Source: UBA5614 sp963667535
Lineage (GTDB): Bacteria; Cloacimonadota; Cloacimonadia; Cloacimonadales; Cloacimonadaceae
DNA length: 64,000 nucleotides
Direction of reading: 5' to 3'
Assembly (NCBI GenBank): GCA_963667535.2
Contig: CAXXDU010000002.1
Coordinates: 1,054,001 to 1,118,000 of the forward strand
The notes beneath the pieces were generated by a model that saw only the letters and a list, made by a program, of their open reading frames with translations, had not been told where the DNA came from and did not search any database. Of the stretch, positions 17,228-26,600 are shown one piece after another; the first letter of the stretch is position 1, and each line of letters begins with the position of its first letter. Position numbers and translations under genes: made by a program.

Positions 17228-18349
17228 ATGATAAAAAGAATAACAGTAATCCTGCTGATGCTGATTTGCATTTATAATGCTAAAGCATTAGAAAAAGGTG
17301 ATACACAGTATTCCATAGTTCCGTTTATGGCTTATTCCAATGAAACAAGTTTGATGGGTGGAGGTTTCTTTAATTATCAGAAAGATATTTATCACACTTT
17401 TTCAACTGACGAATTATCATTATCTTCTTTACTAATTTATTCTGCCAGACAGCAATTCCAGTTTTTACTTATGCCCAAGTATAGCCGTAATAATGAAAAA
17501 CAAATCCTGATGCTGAATCTCAAAGGCAGACACTGGCCTGATCATTTCTGGGGAATTGGTAACTTTACACCTGACAGTACAAAAGAAAACTATACTCAGG
17601 AAGAATTTCAATTCGGCTTGAGCCTTGAACAATTGCTTTTTAGAAAGCTATATCTTACAGGAAAGGTGGAATACAGGATTGAGAGTATTCTGCAGAAAAC
17701 CCCCGATGGTATACTAGCTAATGATAATATCATTGGGAATGATGCGGGTAATCATTATCTGGGTAAAGGACTGGGCTTACGCTGGAAATCTACAGACAGT
17801 AACTATTATCCCACCAGGGGAGTAAACTACAACTTGCAATACATGCAGTACAGCACGGCAGAAAACATCTTTGATACAAGTGACAGTTATGATATGTTTG
17901 CGCTTGATTTGAATTATTATTTCAGTCCGTTGGCGGGTTGGGTAATAGCTGCCCAAAGCAGTTTTGCCCAGACAGAAAACAATATTCCGTTTATTTTCTT
18001 GCCGGAATTGGGTTCCAGATTACGGGCTTATGACAGTAAAAGATACATTGATAAAACCTTGATAGCACAGCGCATAGAACAGCGCATCTTTCCATCTGAG
18101 TTCAAAATCCTGCAGGAGAGTGGCATTATACAAAGCAAATTCTGGAAGAGAACCGGATTTGTAGTTTTCAGCGAAACCGGACAAGTGGCTTCTCATGTGA
18201 AACACTTTAGTCCGGACAGAAATCATTGGTCTAATGGTTTCGGATTTCGTTATGCAATCATTCCCAAAGAAAAACTTAATCTGCGCATGGATTTTGGCTT
18301 TGGAAGAAATACCGTAAACTTTATCATACAGGGTACAGAAGCTTTTTAA
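17228..18349 (+). CDS. BamA/TamA-family outer-membrane beta-barrel protein
   Basis: This 373-residue protein has a signal peptide (residues 1-20) followed by alternating amphipathic strands and no POTRA repeats. The surface-antigen (Bac_surface_Ag) signature appears in GLGLRWKSTDSNYYPTRGV near 185, then the usual RAY and RIEQR strand with FVVFSETGQV. The last strand ends in Phe, as barrels do. Full BamA is about twice this length, so this is a short member without the periplasmic arm, perhaps a lipid or protein export pore. It is monocistronic and converges on gpmA. Confidence 0.8.
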   Translation: MIKRITVILLMLICIYNAKALEKGDTQYSIVPFMAYSNETSLMGGGFFNYQKDIYHTFSTDELSLSSLLIYSARQQFQFLLMPKYSRNNEKQILMLNLKGRHWPDHFWGIGNFTPDSTKENYTQEEFQFGLSLEQLLFRKLYLTGKVEYRIESILQKTPDGILANDNIIGNDAGNHYLGKGLGLRWKSTDSNYYPTRGVNYNLQYMQYSTAENIFDTSDSYDMFALDLNYYFSPLAGWVIAAQSSFAQTENNIPFIFLPELGSRLRAYDSKRYIDKTLIAQRIEQRIFPSEFKILQESGIIQSKFWKRTGFVVFSETGQVASHVKHFSPDRNHWSNGFGFRYAIIPKEKLNLRMDFGFGRNTVNFIIQGTEAF

Positions 18350-18358
18350 TATAACAAT

Positions 18359-18395
18359 GTAAGGTATCACAGATTACCAATCTGTGATACCTTAC
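18359..18395. terminator. Perfect 17-bp hairpin between convergent genes
   Basis: The arms are 18359-18375 and 18379-18395, perfectly complementary, with a 3-base loop (ACC). It lies 9 bp after the barrel stop and 12 bp before the gpmA stop. Neither strand has a good T-run after it, so it could be a bidirectional terminator or an inserted palindrome of the same type as at 33856. Confidence 0.55.
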
Positions 18396-18407
18396 ATCTG
18401 TGTTACT

Positions 18408-19154
18408 TTACTTTCCTTTGGCTTGATTGGCTACAGCAGCAGCAGCTTTGGCTACTTCTTCATCATCTGCCAGATAAAAACTTTTTAAAACTTTTAAATC
18501 ATCATCAAAGTGATAAACTAAAGGTATTCCTGTAGGTATATTTAAGCTGGTAATCTCCGCATCACTGATTTTATCCAGATGCTTGACTATCGCTCTCAGG
18601 CTGTTGCCATGTGCTGCAATAATCATCTTTTTGCCCATCTTTAGTCTGGGGACAATAATCTCATTCCAAAATGGAACAACCCTGCCATAAGTATCTTTCA
18701 GTGATTCTGTCAAAGGCACCTGGTCTTTATTGAGTCCTGAATACTTGGCTTCATGCCCGGGCCAGCGCGGGTCACTTTCAGTTAAGGGCGGAGGTGGAAT
18801 ATCATAGCTTCTCCGCCAGATTTTGACCTGTTCCTCACCATACTTTTGGGCAGTTTCAGCTTTATTCAATCCCTGTAAGGCTCCATAATGACGTTCATTC
18901 AAACGCCAGTCATGGTGAACAGGCAACCACATAATGTCCATTTCATCCTGAATTATCCAAAGCGTTCTAATGGCACGTTTTAATGTGGAAGTCCAGCATT
19001 CATCAAAGACATAGCCCTCTGCTTGTAACCTCTGACCGGCAATATGCGCTTCTGTGATACCTTTCTCGGATAAATCAACATCTGTCCAGCCTGTAAACAG
19101 GTTTTCCATATTCCAGACACTCTCACCGTGCCTGACTAGTACTATTTGCTTCAT
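18408..19154 (-). CDS. gpmA: 2,3-bisphosphoglycerate-dependent phosphoglycerate mutase
   Basis: GpmA interconverts 3- and 2-phosphoglycerate in glycolysis and gluconeogenesis. The 248-residue protein has the phospho-histidine motif LVRHGESVWN (His8), the FTGWTDVDLSEKG loop, the acid/base Glu in LNERHYGALQG, and the second catalytic His in AAHGNSLRA, all at normal spacing. The C-terminal tail ending AVANQAKGK is usual. The ATG follows AGGAGAA. It lies 64 bp after the adenosyltransferase gene in the same direction and may be the last gene of that unit. Confidence 0.95.
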   Translation of the reverse strand: MKQIVLVRHGESVWNMENLFTGWTDVDLSEKGITEAHIAGQRLQAEGYVFDECWTSTLKRAIRTLWIIQDEMDIMWLPVHHDWRLNERHYGALQGLNKAETAQKYGEEQVKIWRRSYDIPPPPLTESDPRWPGHEAKYSGLNKDQVPLTESLKDTYGRVVPFWNEIIVPRLKMGKKMIIAAHGNSLRAIVKHLDKISDAEITSLNIPTGIPLVYHFDDDLKVLKSFYLADDEEVAKAAAAVANQAKGK

Positions 19155-19218
19155 TTATTATTCTCCTAATTGTCTTTCTAGATTTACTGGACAAGCGAGG
19201 AAGCCAATCCAATTTGTT

Positions 19219-19743
19219 TTAGCTCAAATATACTATGGCATTTTCCTTTTTTTCTATCCAACGGGCAAGAATATAGAAGAAATCAGATAATCTATTCACA
19301 TATTGCAAAATGATTTCCGGTACTTCTTCCTGTCTGGATAAAGTGATTATTCTTCTTTCCGCTCTGCGGGTAATAGTTCTGCAAATATCCAGCTTAGCAG
19401 ATTGAGCTGTGCTGCCAGGAATGACAAAGCCCTTCAAATCAACCCTGAATTCATAATCGAGAATAAGTTCAGTGAGCTTATTAACATCATTCATTAAAAT
19501 TGGATCTCGATATTCAACTTCTTTGGAAGCCAATTGTCCCATCACTTTAGAAAGGTGTTTCTGGATATCAATTAATAAGTGCCTTATGTTCACGTCATGT
19601 ATATGGTTCTTAGTTTCACCTACAAAGGCATCAAGCTCATCCAGAGAGCCATAAGCTTCTACTCTGAGGTCATCTTTCCAGACAATTTCTCCCGAGTAAA
19701 GGGAGGTCTGACCCTTGTCTCCGGTTTTTGTAGTTATCGTCAT
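19219..19743 (-). CDS. PduO-type ATP:cob(I)alamin adenosyltransferase
   Basis: This 174-residue enzyme makes adenosylcobalamin from ATP and cob(I)alamin. It shows the PduO family motifs: TKTGDKGQTSLYSGE for ATP at residues 4-18, VEAYGSLDELDAFVG, the arginine-rich CRTITRRAERRI, and VNRLSDFFYILARW at the C-terminus. The length is standard. It begins six bases after the ridA stop. It implies B12-dependent enzymes such as methylmalonyl-CoA mutase or aminomutases elsewhere in the genome; none is in this window. Confidence 0.93.
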   Translation of the reverse strand: MTITTKTGDKGQTSLYSGEIVWKDDLRVEAYGSLDELDAFVGETKNHIHDVNIRHLLIDIQKHLSKVMGQLASKEVEYRDPILMNDVNKLTELILDYEFRVDLKGFVIPGSTAQSAKLDICRTITRRAERRIITLSRQEEVPEIILQYVNRLSDFFYILARWIEKKENAIVYLS

Positions 19744-19749
19744 ATTTTA

Positions 19750-20121
19750 TTACCGCATGGCAATCAGAGAGATTTCCACTTTTCCGTCTTTGGGTAAGCG
19801 TGCAACTTGCACAGTTTCTCTGGCAGGATAAGGAGCGCTGAAGCGTTGGGCATAAATATCATTGAGCACTGCGAAGTCATTCATATCCTGCATAAAAATA
19901 GTTACTTTTACCACATGCCCAAACCCCATACCTGCTGCATCCAGGATTGCTTTCAGGTTATTGAAAACTTGATTCGCTTGTTCAATAAAACCATCCGGCA
20001 TGGTATTGGAAACAGGGTCTATGCCCAATTGTCCCGAAATAAAAAGAGCATTGTTCATCGAAACTGCCTGCGAATATGGTCCAATGGCTCCAGGTGCACG
20101 GTTTGTTGTTACTACTTGCAT
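19750..20121 (-). CDS. ridA: RidA-family imine/enamine deaminase
   Basis: RidA hydrolyses reactive 2-aminoacrylate and related imines released by PLP enzymes, protecting other PLP enzymes. The 123-residue protein has the family features NRAPGAIGPYSQAV, LFISGQLGIDP, the catalytic Arg in YPARETVQVARLP and the C-terminal strand VEISLIAMR. The ATG follows GGAGGAAAT. It heads a likely ridA-adenosyltransferase-gpmA unit. The methionine/cystathionine gamma-lyase at 60629 is the kind of enzyme whose by-products it removes. Confidence 0.93.
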   Translation of the reverse strand: MQVVTTNRAPGAIGPYSQAVSMNNALFISGQLGIDPVSNTMPDGFIEQANQVFNNLKAILDAAGMGFGHVVKVTIFMQDMNDFAVLNDIYAQRFSAPYPARETVQVARLPKDGKVEISLIAMR

Positions 20122-20509
20122 CCTTATTTCCTCCCTGATTAGTGTGAGATTAATTCATTTTTTGATACGATATTCAAGCCTGATTTTTTAGTCAATATTA
20201 ATATTCACAGATGACCTTGCAGAATGGAGATTAGTTTGCAACAATCATTAAGTACACAAATCATATGATACATACCTCGAATCCTCTGATACTGAACTAT
20301 CTGTACAAATATTACATAACCTGATACAAAAAGCTTGCCAAGATGACAAAAGCAGATTTATTGTTGTCAAATGCTAAATGCTTGATTATCAATAAGAATC
20401 AAGTTAATGTACTTTCAGGTTTCTGGCTTAGGTAGGATAATGCAGAGAAGAAAATTTTGGCATTATACCGTTTTGTTTATGTAACAAACCTTATGTATTT
20501 GGGATTCAG
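20122..20509. other. Intergenic region between divergent ridA and the sugar transferase gene
   Basis: This is 388 bp of AT-rich sequence between divergent starts. I see no ORF, strong hairpin or repeat, and no confident promoter boxes. Confidence 0.4.
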
Positions 20510-22105
20510 ATGAAAAGAAAGTTAACTCAAATCGGCTTTATCATTATTGATATCGGGATTATCATATTTTCATTTTTATTTGTTGCATGGTTTAAAATGG
20601 GAACCCGAATCTATATTGCACACTATTACAAATCCATACTTGCTTTTGGAATTATCTGGCTTGGGGTAGGATTATGGGGTCAAAAATTTTCAATTAAACT
20701 AAAGCATAATGGGAAGTCATTTGCCATCAATCTAATGAAGAACGATATGATGGCAATAGTGATAGTACTTGCCCTCATCGTCTTATTTCAAAAGTTCTAC
20801 TACTCAAGATACATCGTCTTTGGTACTATCGGCTTGACTGCCATGCTGGAGTTTCTGTTCTTTGTCGGGTTGTTTTACGCATTACAGTTTCACAAAGAGA
20901 ACGCCAGCTTTGCATCTTCAACACTTGTAACTAAATCCAAATTGCTGGAAGAGGATTTTTCTGATAGATTTATCAGAAATGCAGCAAATGTTGTTCCTAT
21001 TCTGGATATGGGTCCGTATCATCCGGATTTCGGGAATAGTGAAGACGAGCCAATCGTTGTTTCACTTTGGCAAAATTACATGTTTGATAATAAAAAGCTA
21101 TATGACTTTCTAACTAAAAGTCTCAATCTTGCAAATTTCTCCAAGTCAAAGACCTTGATTCTCAATTCAGAGGATTTATTTAATATCTCAGGCATTGAAG
21201 CTAACTCATTGCAAATGTTCTTTAATCTTCATAAGATAAATGACTTCAGACGTATTAACCAGTATTTAATTAAAGTGAATGAAAACCTGACAGATGGGGG
21301 TGTTTTTGTTTGTTGCGGAGAGACAATTGCAGAACGCCGTAATAGATTCTTCAGAAGTCTCACACCTTATATCGGAGTTTTTGCTTATGGATTCGATTTT
21401 ATTGTCCGCAGAGTTTTACCCAAAATACCCATAATCCAAGGCTGGTATTTTGCACTGACGAAAGGAAGAAACCGGGCTTTATCTGAAACAGAGATGATTG
21501 GACGCTTCTATTTCTGTGGATATGAGCTTATAAGTAAAGATGAAATTGATGATAAGATATATTTCATTCTTAAGAAAGTCAAACGACCTTCACAGGACCC
21601 CAATCCTTCCTATGGACCTTTTATCAAACTGAAGCGTAAAGGCTTGAATGGCAAAATAATCTATATCAGTAAGTTTCGTACAATGCATCCCTATTCCGAG
21701 TACTTGCAGGACTATGTATACAAAACCAGTGATTTACAGGAAGGTGGAAAATTCAGTAATGACTTCAGAATTACATCATGGGGAAAAGTATTCCGTACGC
21801 TTTGGATTGATGAACTACCTCAGCTGGTTAATTTCTTCAAAGGAGATGTGGATCTGGTTGGTGTTCGAGCTTTGAGCGAGCATTATTTCAATCTATATCC
21901 ACCGGATTTGCAGGAATTAAGGTGCAAATTTAAGCCTGGTCTAGTACCGCCATTTTATGCGGATATGCCAGTAACCTTTGAAGAGATAGTTGAGTCAGAA
22001 AAAAGATATCTGGAAAAAAAGCTGCAATCTCCTATTAAAACTGATTGGGAGTATTTTTGGAAAGCGGCCTGGAATATTCTCTTTAAACATGCACGCAGTA
22101 ACTGA
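20510..22105 (+). CDS. Divergent membrane sugar transferase (polyprenyl-phosphate glycosyl-1-phosphate transferase type)
   Basis: This is a 531-residue membrane protein. Four hydrophobic helices occupy about residues 8-125. The middle 200 residues have no clear domain, though NENLTDGGVFVCCGETIAERR resembles a degenerate methyltransferase-like fold. The C-terminal 180 residues are the bacterial sugar transferase domain (PF02397): GKIIYISKFRTMHPYS, FRITSWGKVFRTLWIDELPQLVNFFKGDVDLVGVRA. The catalytic Asp-Glu of DELPQ is present; the usual VGPRP is VGVRA. The re-entrant helix normally just before the GPVFF-type strand is not obvious. It probably starts a surface glycan on undecaprenyl phosphate, with wecB next. 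Confidence 0.8.
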   Translation: MKRKLTQIGFIIIDIGIIIFSFLFVAWFKMGTRIYIAHYYKSILAFGIIWLGVGLWGQKFSIKLKHNGKSFAINLMKNDMMAIVIVLALIVLFQKFYYSRYIVFGTIGLTAMLEFLFFVGLFYALQFHKENASFASSTLVTKSKLLEEDFSDRFIRNAANVVPILDMGPYHPDFGNSEDEPIVVSLWQNYMFDNKKLYDFLTKSLNLANFSKSKTLILNSEDLFNISGIEANSLQMFFNLHKINDFRRINQYLIKVNENLTDGGVFVCCGETIAERRNRFFRSLTPYIGVFAYGFDFIVRRVLPKIPIIQGWYFALTKGRNRALSETEMIGRFYFCGYELISKDEIDDKIYFILKKVKRPSQDPNPSYGPFIKLKRKGLNGKIIYISKFRTMHPYSEYLQDYVYKTSDLQEGGKFSNDFRITSWGKVFRTLWIDELPQLVNFFKGDVDLVGVRALSEHYFNLYPPDLQELRCKFKPGLVPPFYADMPVTFEEIVESEKRYLEKKLQSPIKTDWEYFWKAAWNILFKHARSN

Positions 22106-22150
22106 GGTGTCTGCAACTCAAATAACTATAATAATTTCTAAGGATAATAA

Positions 22151-23251
22151 ATGAAAATACTACACCTGATTGTCGGAGCAAGACCCAACTATATGAAGAT
22201 GGCTCCTCTTTATGATGAATTTAGTAAGTATCCTGATCAGTTCAAACTTAAATTTGTCCATACTGGTCAGCATTATGATGAAAGTATGAGCAAGTTATTC
22301 TTTGATGATTTAGGTATGCCCAAACCTGATATCTTTCTGGAAGTAGGCTCAGGTTCGCATGCTATTCAAACATCCCGGGTTATGGAAAGATATGAAAGGC
22401 ATCTGCTTGAGGAAAAGCCAGATGTGGTTTTTGTGGCAGGTGATGTAAATTCGACTGCTGCCTGCGCTATTGATGCCGTTAAGCTCAATATCTCGGTAGC
22501 TCATGTGGAAGCCGGATTACGTAGCTATGACAGACGAATGCCTGAAGAGATTAACAGATTAGTAACAGATGTGGTTGCAGATTATTTGCTTACACCTTCA
22601 CCTGATGCTGATGAGAATTTACTGAAAGAAGGGATTAGCAAGGATAAAATATTTTTTGTAGGCAATATCATGATAGATTCTTTGGTTAAACACAAAGAAG
22701 TTGCCAGAAAATCCAAGATATTGGATGATTTACAGGCAGTACATAAAACAATATTTAGTAAATATTGCCTTGTTACTTTGCATAGACCATCCAATGTAGA
22801 TGATGCCCGAGGTTTAAGTACAATACTAAGTGCTTTAAAAGCAATAGGGGAGAAGACAAGGATTATATTTCCCATGCATCCCAGAACCCGCAATAATATC
22901 CAAACTCTGGGGCTGGATTCTCTGCTAAAATCCATACCAAACCTGATTGTGACAGAGCCATTGGGTTACCTGGATTTCCTTAATCTGGAGATGAATGCAG
23001 ATATGGTAGTTACAGATTCCGGTGGAATTCAGGAGGAAACAACCTTTTTGCAGATACCTTGCCTGACATTGCGTGAAAACACCGAACGCCCCATCACAAT
23101 CACGGAAGGCACAAATCAGCTTGTTAAGCTTGATACAGAACATATTGTCGAAGCTGCTCTGGAAATTGTTAACGGTAAGTATAAACTTGGCAGCATTCCC
23201 AAGTATTGGGATGGAAAAACCTCAGAACGCATAGTCAATTTATTCAGGTAA
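22151..23251 (+). CDS. wecB: UDP-N-acetylglucosamine 2-epimerase (non-hydrolysing)
   Basis: WecB makes UDP-ManNAc from UDP-GlcNAc for surface polysaccharides. The 366-residue protein has the family's N-terminal GARPNYMKMAPLYDE, HTGQHYDESMS, the catalytic region VAHVEAGLRSYDRRMPEEINR, the catalytic His in VTLHRPSNVD, and the nucleotide site TDSGGIQEETTFLQIP with LRENTERPIT. It starts after AAGGATAA, 46 bp from the sugar transferase stop. The two most likely act together in cell-envelope glycan synthesis. Confidence 0.95.
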   Translation: MKILHLIVGARPNYMKMAPLYDEFSKYPDQFKLKFVHTGQHYDESMSKLFFDDLGMPKPDIFLEVGSGSHAIQTSRVMERYERHLLEEKPDVVFVAGDVNSTAACAIDAVKLNISVAHVEAGLRSYDRRMPEEINRLVTDVVADYLLTPSPDADENLLKEGISKDKIFFVGNIMIDSLVKHKEVARKSKILDDLQAVHKTIFSKYCLVTLHRPSNVDDARGLSTILSALKAIGEKTRIIFPMHPRTRNNIQTLGLDSLLKSIPNLIVTEPLGYLDFLNLEMNADMVVTDSGGIQEETTFLQIPCLTLRENTERPITITEGTNQLVKLDTEHIVEAALEIVNGKYKLGSIPKYWDGKTSERIVNLFR

Positions 23252-23253
23252 TA

Positions 23254-23709
23254 TTGAAAGATAAAATCGAATTTGATGTAGAACTCGTCTCACCGGATGA
23301 TTATCCCAATTCTACCGCAATTACTTGCCCGTTCAATGTGTTGGAAGTATTTGGTTCAAAAGCGAGAATTCCTGTTAAAATTACTGTAGACGGGCATTCA
23401 TTCAGATCATCACTAGCCCCCATGGGCGGATGTCATATGATGGTTTTCAATAAGGAAATGCGTGAAAAGACAGGTTACAAAGGTGGTGACACTATCCGTA
23501 TCTTTATGGAAAGAGATACGGAACCCAGAACTGTAGATATCCCTGATGATGTATTAGTTACTTTGAAACAAAACGAAACAGCCTATCGAGTCTTCCTGAA
23601 TTATTCCTATTCCCGCCAAAAAGAAGTAATCGAGTGGATTAATGATGCGAAGAAACCGGAAACCAGGCAAAAGAGGATATCTAAGTTAATGGAATCCGTT
23701 TCAAAATAG
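23254..23709 (+). CDS. YdeI/DUF1905-like protein
   Basis: This small protein of about 151 residues has two parts: a DUF1905-like beta-barrel (FDVELVSPDDYPNS to GGDTIRIFMERDTEPRTV) and a C-terminal helical YdeI/OmpD-associated domain with the usual VIEWINDAKKPETRQKRISK. Members have been linked to bacteriocin tolerance, but the molecular role is unknown. The start is uncertain. TTG at 23254 has an AGG five bases upstream and fits the domain start; the first in-frame ATG, at 23206, would overlap wecB by 46 bp. Confidence 0.7.
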   Translation: MKDKIEFDVELVSPDDYPNSTAITCPFNVLEVFGSKARIPVKITVDGHSFRSSLAPMGGCHMMVFNKEMREKTGYKGGDTIRIFMERDTEPRTVDIPDDVLVTLKQNETAYRVFLNYSYSRQKEVIEWINDAKKPETRQKRISKLMESVSK

Positions 23710-23774
23710 TGATTCTGTCAGATTAATCAATCTAAATGCCGGCAGTCATATCTTACATAGTAAAAGGAAAAAGA

Positions 23775-26537
23775 ATGCTGAATAACTCTTGTTTTGACTC
23801 TGGAGTATCAAAAAAATGGCTTATCCTAACAGTGATAATATTGTCCGTACCAGCAATAATGTTTGCCTGGGCTGACTGGCAGTCTGTTTCAAATCAGCAT
23901 TTCAAAATCTATTTCAAAAAAGGATGGGATGAAGAAGCCAGACAAGCAATGAAAACAATGGAGTACTACCGTCCGGGACTAGAGAAGCTGACTGGTGGCA
24001 ATCAGCAACAAATCCCTATTACAATCGAAGATTTGGGGAATGTTGTCAATGGTTATACTGACCCCTTTAAGACCAGGATAGCCTTATTTGCGTATACACC
24101 TACTACTGATGAACTTGCTGTATGTGAGAATTGGTGGCAATTGGTAGGGTGCCATGAGTACATCCATATGTTACAATTGACCAGAGAACAAGGTGTCACG
24201 AAATTTATGAGAATGGGATTTAGCAATTATCTTTATCCTGAAATGTGGCAACCTGGTTGGATGACAGAAGGGATAACAGTATATGGAGAATCTCAGCTTT
24301 CCCCATATACAGGCAGATTGAATGGCGGTACGTTCCATTCTATTATTGCATCACTGGCAAAACAAAATAAGATACCTTCTCCAACTAAAGCTTCTTATAA
24401 CAGTTTTGATACTCCGCAAGCAAACATATATACTTTCGGTGGGGCTTTTTTTGAATATCTGGCAACTACATATGGAGAAGACAAATTCTCAAGCCTATAC
24501 AAAATAACATCTTCATCTTTACTAGCTTATCTCAATGGATTTCTGCCCTTGGCAAATCTGGACGTTGCTTTTCAGGAAATTTATGGTAAGTATCCCGGAG
24601 AATTGTGGCTGGAATGGATTAGCTATGAAAGGCAGAAACCCTATAATATGCCCAAACGTAGTTTAACTTCAGATGGTTGGTTTAAGTCCAATCTGCAGGT
24701 AGCAGATAACAAACTCTATTATATTGCCGGGAAAGCTGATAAAACCGGTCCAAACAGCTCTTTTTTCACTTACAGGCTCTATAGAGTGGATGTTCCACAA
24801 TCAACAGTTATGAAAGATAAAATGCCTAATCAGGTCTTTCCCAATAGTAGTGCAGAACCAAAAATATTAATTGAGCAAAATACTGACTTTCCTGCAGGAT
24901 ACTGCATAATGGATGAATATCTTTACTATTCCCGCACTGAATTGCATAAAGACTATTCCAATAGCGAAATGGACGGTTATGGTGGAGATGTACAAATCTT
25001 TAGGCAGAACACGAGAGATGGTAAACGCGAAAAGCTCTATCAGGGGCAAGTTCGTGCCTTTTCACCGATGTCGGATGGGACTATTCTCGTGTCTGAGGAT
25101 AATGAGTTACACACTGCATCAACCCTTTTCAAAATCAAACCTCATCAAAAAGCATCAATCCCTTTATATACAAGCAATGCATTAATACATACAATACTTG
25201 TAAATGAAGATAAACTTATTTTGGGTATTAAAAACCCATGGCAGAACTGTAGTATTGTAAGTTTGGATTTATCCGGAAATAAGCTGGAGCCAATTATCAA
25301 AACTCCTTACTTTACTACACCTGTATCGATTAACGGCGATACACTTGTCTTCAATGCTGTATTTGACGGCAAGACCGGAGCGTATGTCTATAATATGCGG
25401 GACAGGTATTGTTATAGATTATGCGATTTAGACGATATTCGCACTCCGGTTCTTTTATCTAATGATAAGGTTTTCTTTATCAGCCTGAATTCTGGTGGGT
25501 ACGATATTTACCAGGACAATCTGACACGTGTTCCATATGCTTTGCCGAATGATGATATCCCCGGAGCACCCTATTTAAAAGGGGAGTCTCAGGTCGAACT
25601 TGCAATTAAACGTCTTCCGACCGGTAGATTTAAAACATATATGTCCAATCTCGGGCATATGGTTGTGCCAAGGTTAATGCATATTCCGATCATCGAAGGC
25701 ACAGGAGATAGCATTGCTGTAGGCGTTATGCTCTCTGGCAACGATGTTGTAAATGACTTTCCTTTTTGGTCTGCTAATGTCTTCTATGATACAAAATTTG
25801 ATAAAATCAAATATTATCTTGCACTGGAAAATAATTTCTTCCGACCCTTAAAACAAACAATCGGATATTCCAACGATGATGAACAGTCCTTTAGCACTAT
25901 ACAAAATATAACTTTGCATAAACAGGTAAATTATGGATTGCAGACAGTCAATCTGGGATTTAGTTTTCTCACAAAAGAAGATTATCACAGAAAAGTCTGG
26001 ACTCCCTATTTTGATATGAGCTTTGGCTGGGCGACAGGCAGCCTCTTGGCCAGGCAATTCGTTCCATATGAAACAAAGACATTTCTACCTTCAGATAGAA
26101 CAAGAACAGGCTGGCAGAGCTACTTTCAATATCATCAGAGACTACCCCTTTGCTCAGAACTGAAAGTTGCAGCCAACATTGCAGATGATAGAAAAGCTGA
26201 TAATGATGAGGTATTTGGCACAATCCGTGGATATGATGAATCATTTGAAACTAATAGGGGAGCTATTATTCAGGCAAGTATTTACAAACCAATTATAAAA
26301 ATCAGGGAAGGACTATGGAATCCTCAAATATATGCTGAAGATGTGCACCTTGGTCTTTTTTGTGATGCTGCAATTCCTAATCCTATGAATGAGGCTCTCA
26401 GACAGTCTTCCACCGGTTTGGAAATCCTGACAGAAGTAAGTATGGCTTACTATCTCAAAATGAGTCTGGGTATCCGCTTTGTTTACAATAAAGATAAAGA
26501 ATACGGCTCCCAATTCTTTGTTGATACTCTTTTTTAA
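23775..26537 (+). CDS. Exported HExxH metallopeptidase-like protein with WD/beta-propeller and C-terminal barrel
   Basis: This is a 920-residue envelope protein. A signal-anchor helix (about residues 14-33) ends in an alanine-rich cleavage-like site. The next 250 residues are a gluzincin-like peptidase: VGCHEYIHMLQLT gives the HExxH zinc motif, and about 45 residues later WMTEGITVYGES gives the third ligand Glu. The middle (about 280-640) reads like a beta-propeller (tyrosine- and glycine-rich strands). The end (about 650-920) is barrel-like and ends VDTLF with a terminal Phe. The start at 23775 follows AAGGAAAAAG. It is probably anchored in the outer membrane with the peptidase facing the periplasm or outside; the substrate is unknown. 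Confidence 0.7.
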   Translation: MLNNSCFDSGVSKKWLILTVIILSVPAIMFAWADWQSVSNQHFKIYFKKGWDEEARQAMKTMEYYRPGLEKLTGGNQQQIPITIEDLGNVVNGYTDPFKTRIALFAYTPTTDELAVCENWWQLVGCHEYIHMLQLTREQGVTKFMRMGFSNYLYPEMWQPGWMTEGITVYGESQLSPYTGRLNGGTFHSIIASLAKQNKIPSPTKASYNSFDTPQANIYTFGGAFFEYLATTYGEDKFSSLYKITSSSLLAYLNGFLPLANLDVAFQEIYGKYPGELWLEWISYERQKPYNMPKRSLTSDGWFKSNLQVADNKLYYIAGKADKTGPNSSFFTYRLYRVDVPQSTVMKDKMPNQVFPNSSAEPKILIEQNTDFPAGYCIMDEYLYYSRTELHKDYSNSEMDGYGGDVQIFRQNTRDGKREKLYQGQVRAFSPMSDGTILVSEDNELHTASTLFKIKPHQKASIPLYTSNALIHTILVNEDKLILGIKNPWQNCSIVSLDLSGNKLEPIIKTPYFTTPVSINGDTLVFNAVFDGKTGAYVYNMRDRYCYRLCDLDDIRTPVLLSNDKVFFISLNSGGYDIYQDNLTRVPYALPNDDIPGAPYLKGESQVELAIKRLPTGRFKTYMSNLGHMVVPRLMHIPIIEGTGDSIAVGVMLSGNDVVNDFPFWSANVFYDTKFDKIKYYLALENNFFRPLKQTIGYSNDDEQSFSTIQNITLHKQVNYGLQTVNLGFSFLTKEDYHRKVWTPYFDMSFGWATGSLLARQFVPYETKTFLPSDRTRTGWQSYFQYHQRLPLCSELKVAANIADDRKADNDEVFGTIRGYDESFETNRGAIIQASIYKPIIKIREGLWNPQIYAEDVHLGLFCDAAIPNPMNEALRQSSTGLEILTEVSMAYYLKMSLGIRFVYNKDKEYGSQFFVDTLF

Positions 26538-26552
26538 CTAATTGTATAGCAA

Positions 26553-26584
26553 AAAACCCATTCTCAGATTTGAGAATGGGTTTT
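26553..26584. terminator. Bidirectional rho-independent terminator
   Basis: The 14-base arms at 26553-26566 and 26571-26584 enclose a 4-base loop, with A-run before and T-run after. It can therefore end both the peptidase gene (plus) and trxA (minus), which converge on it. Confidence 0.88.
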
Positions 26585-26600
26585 TCTTTTGTAAAAAAGT

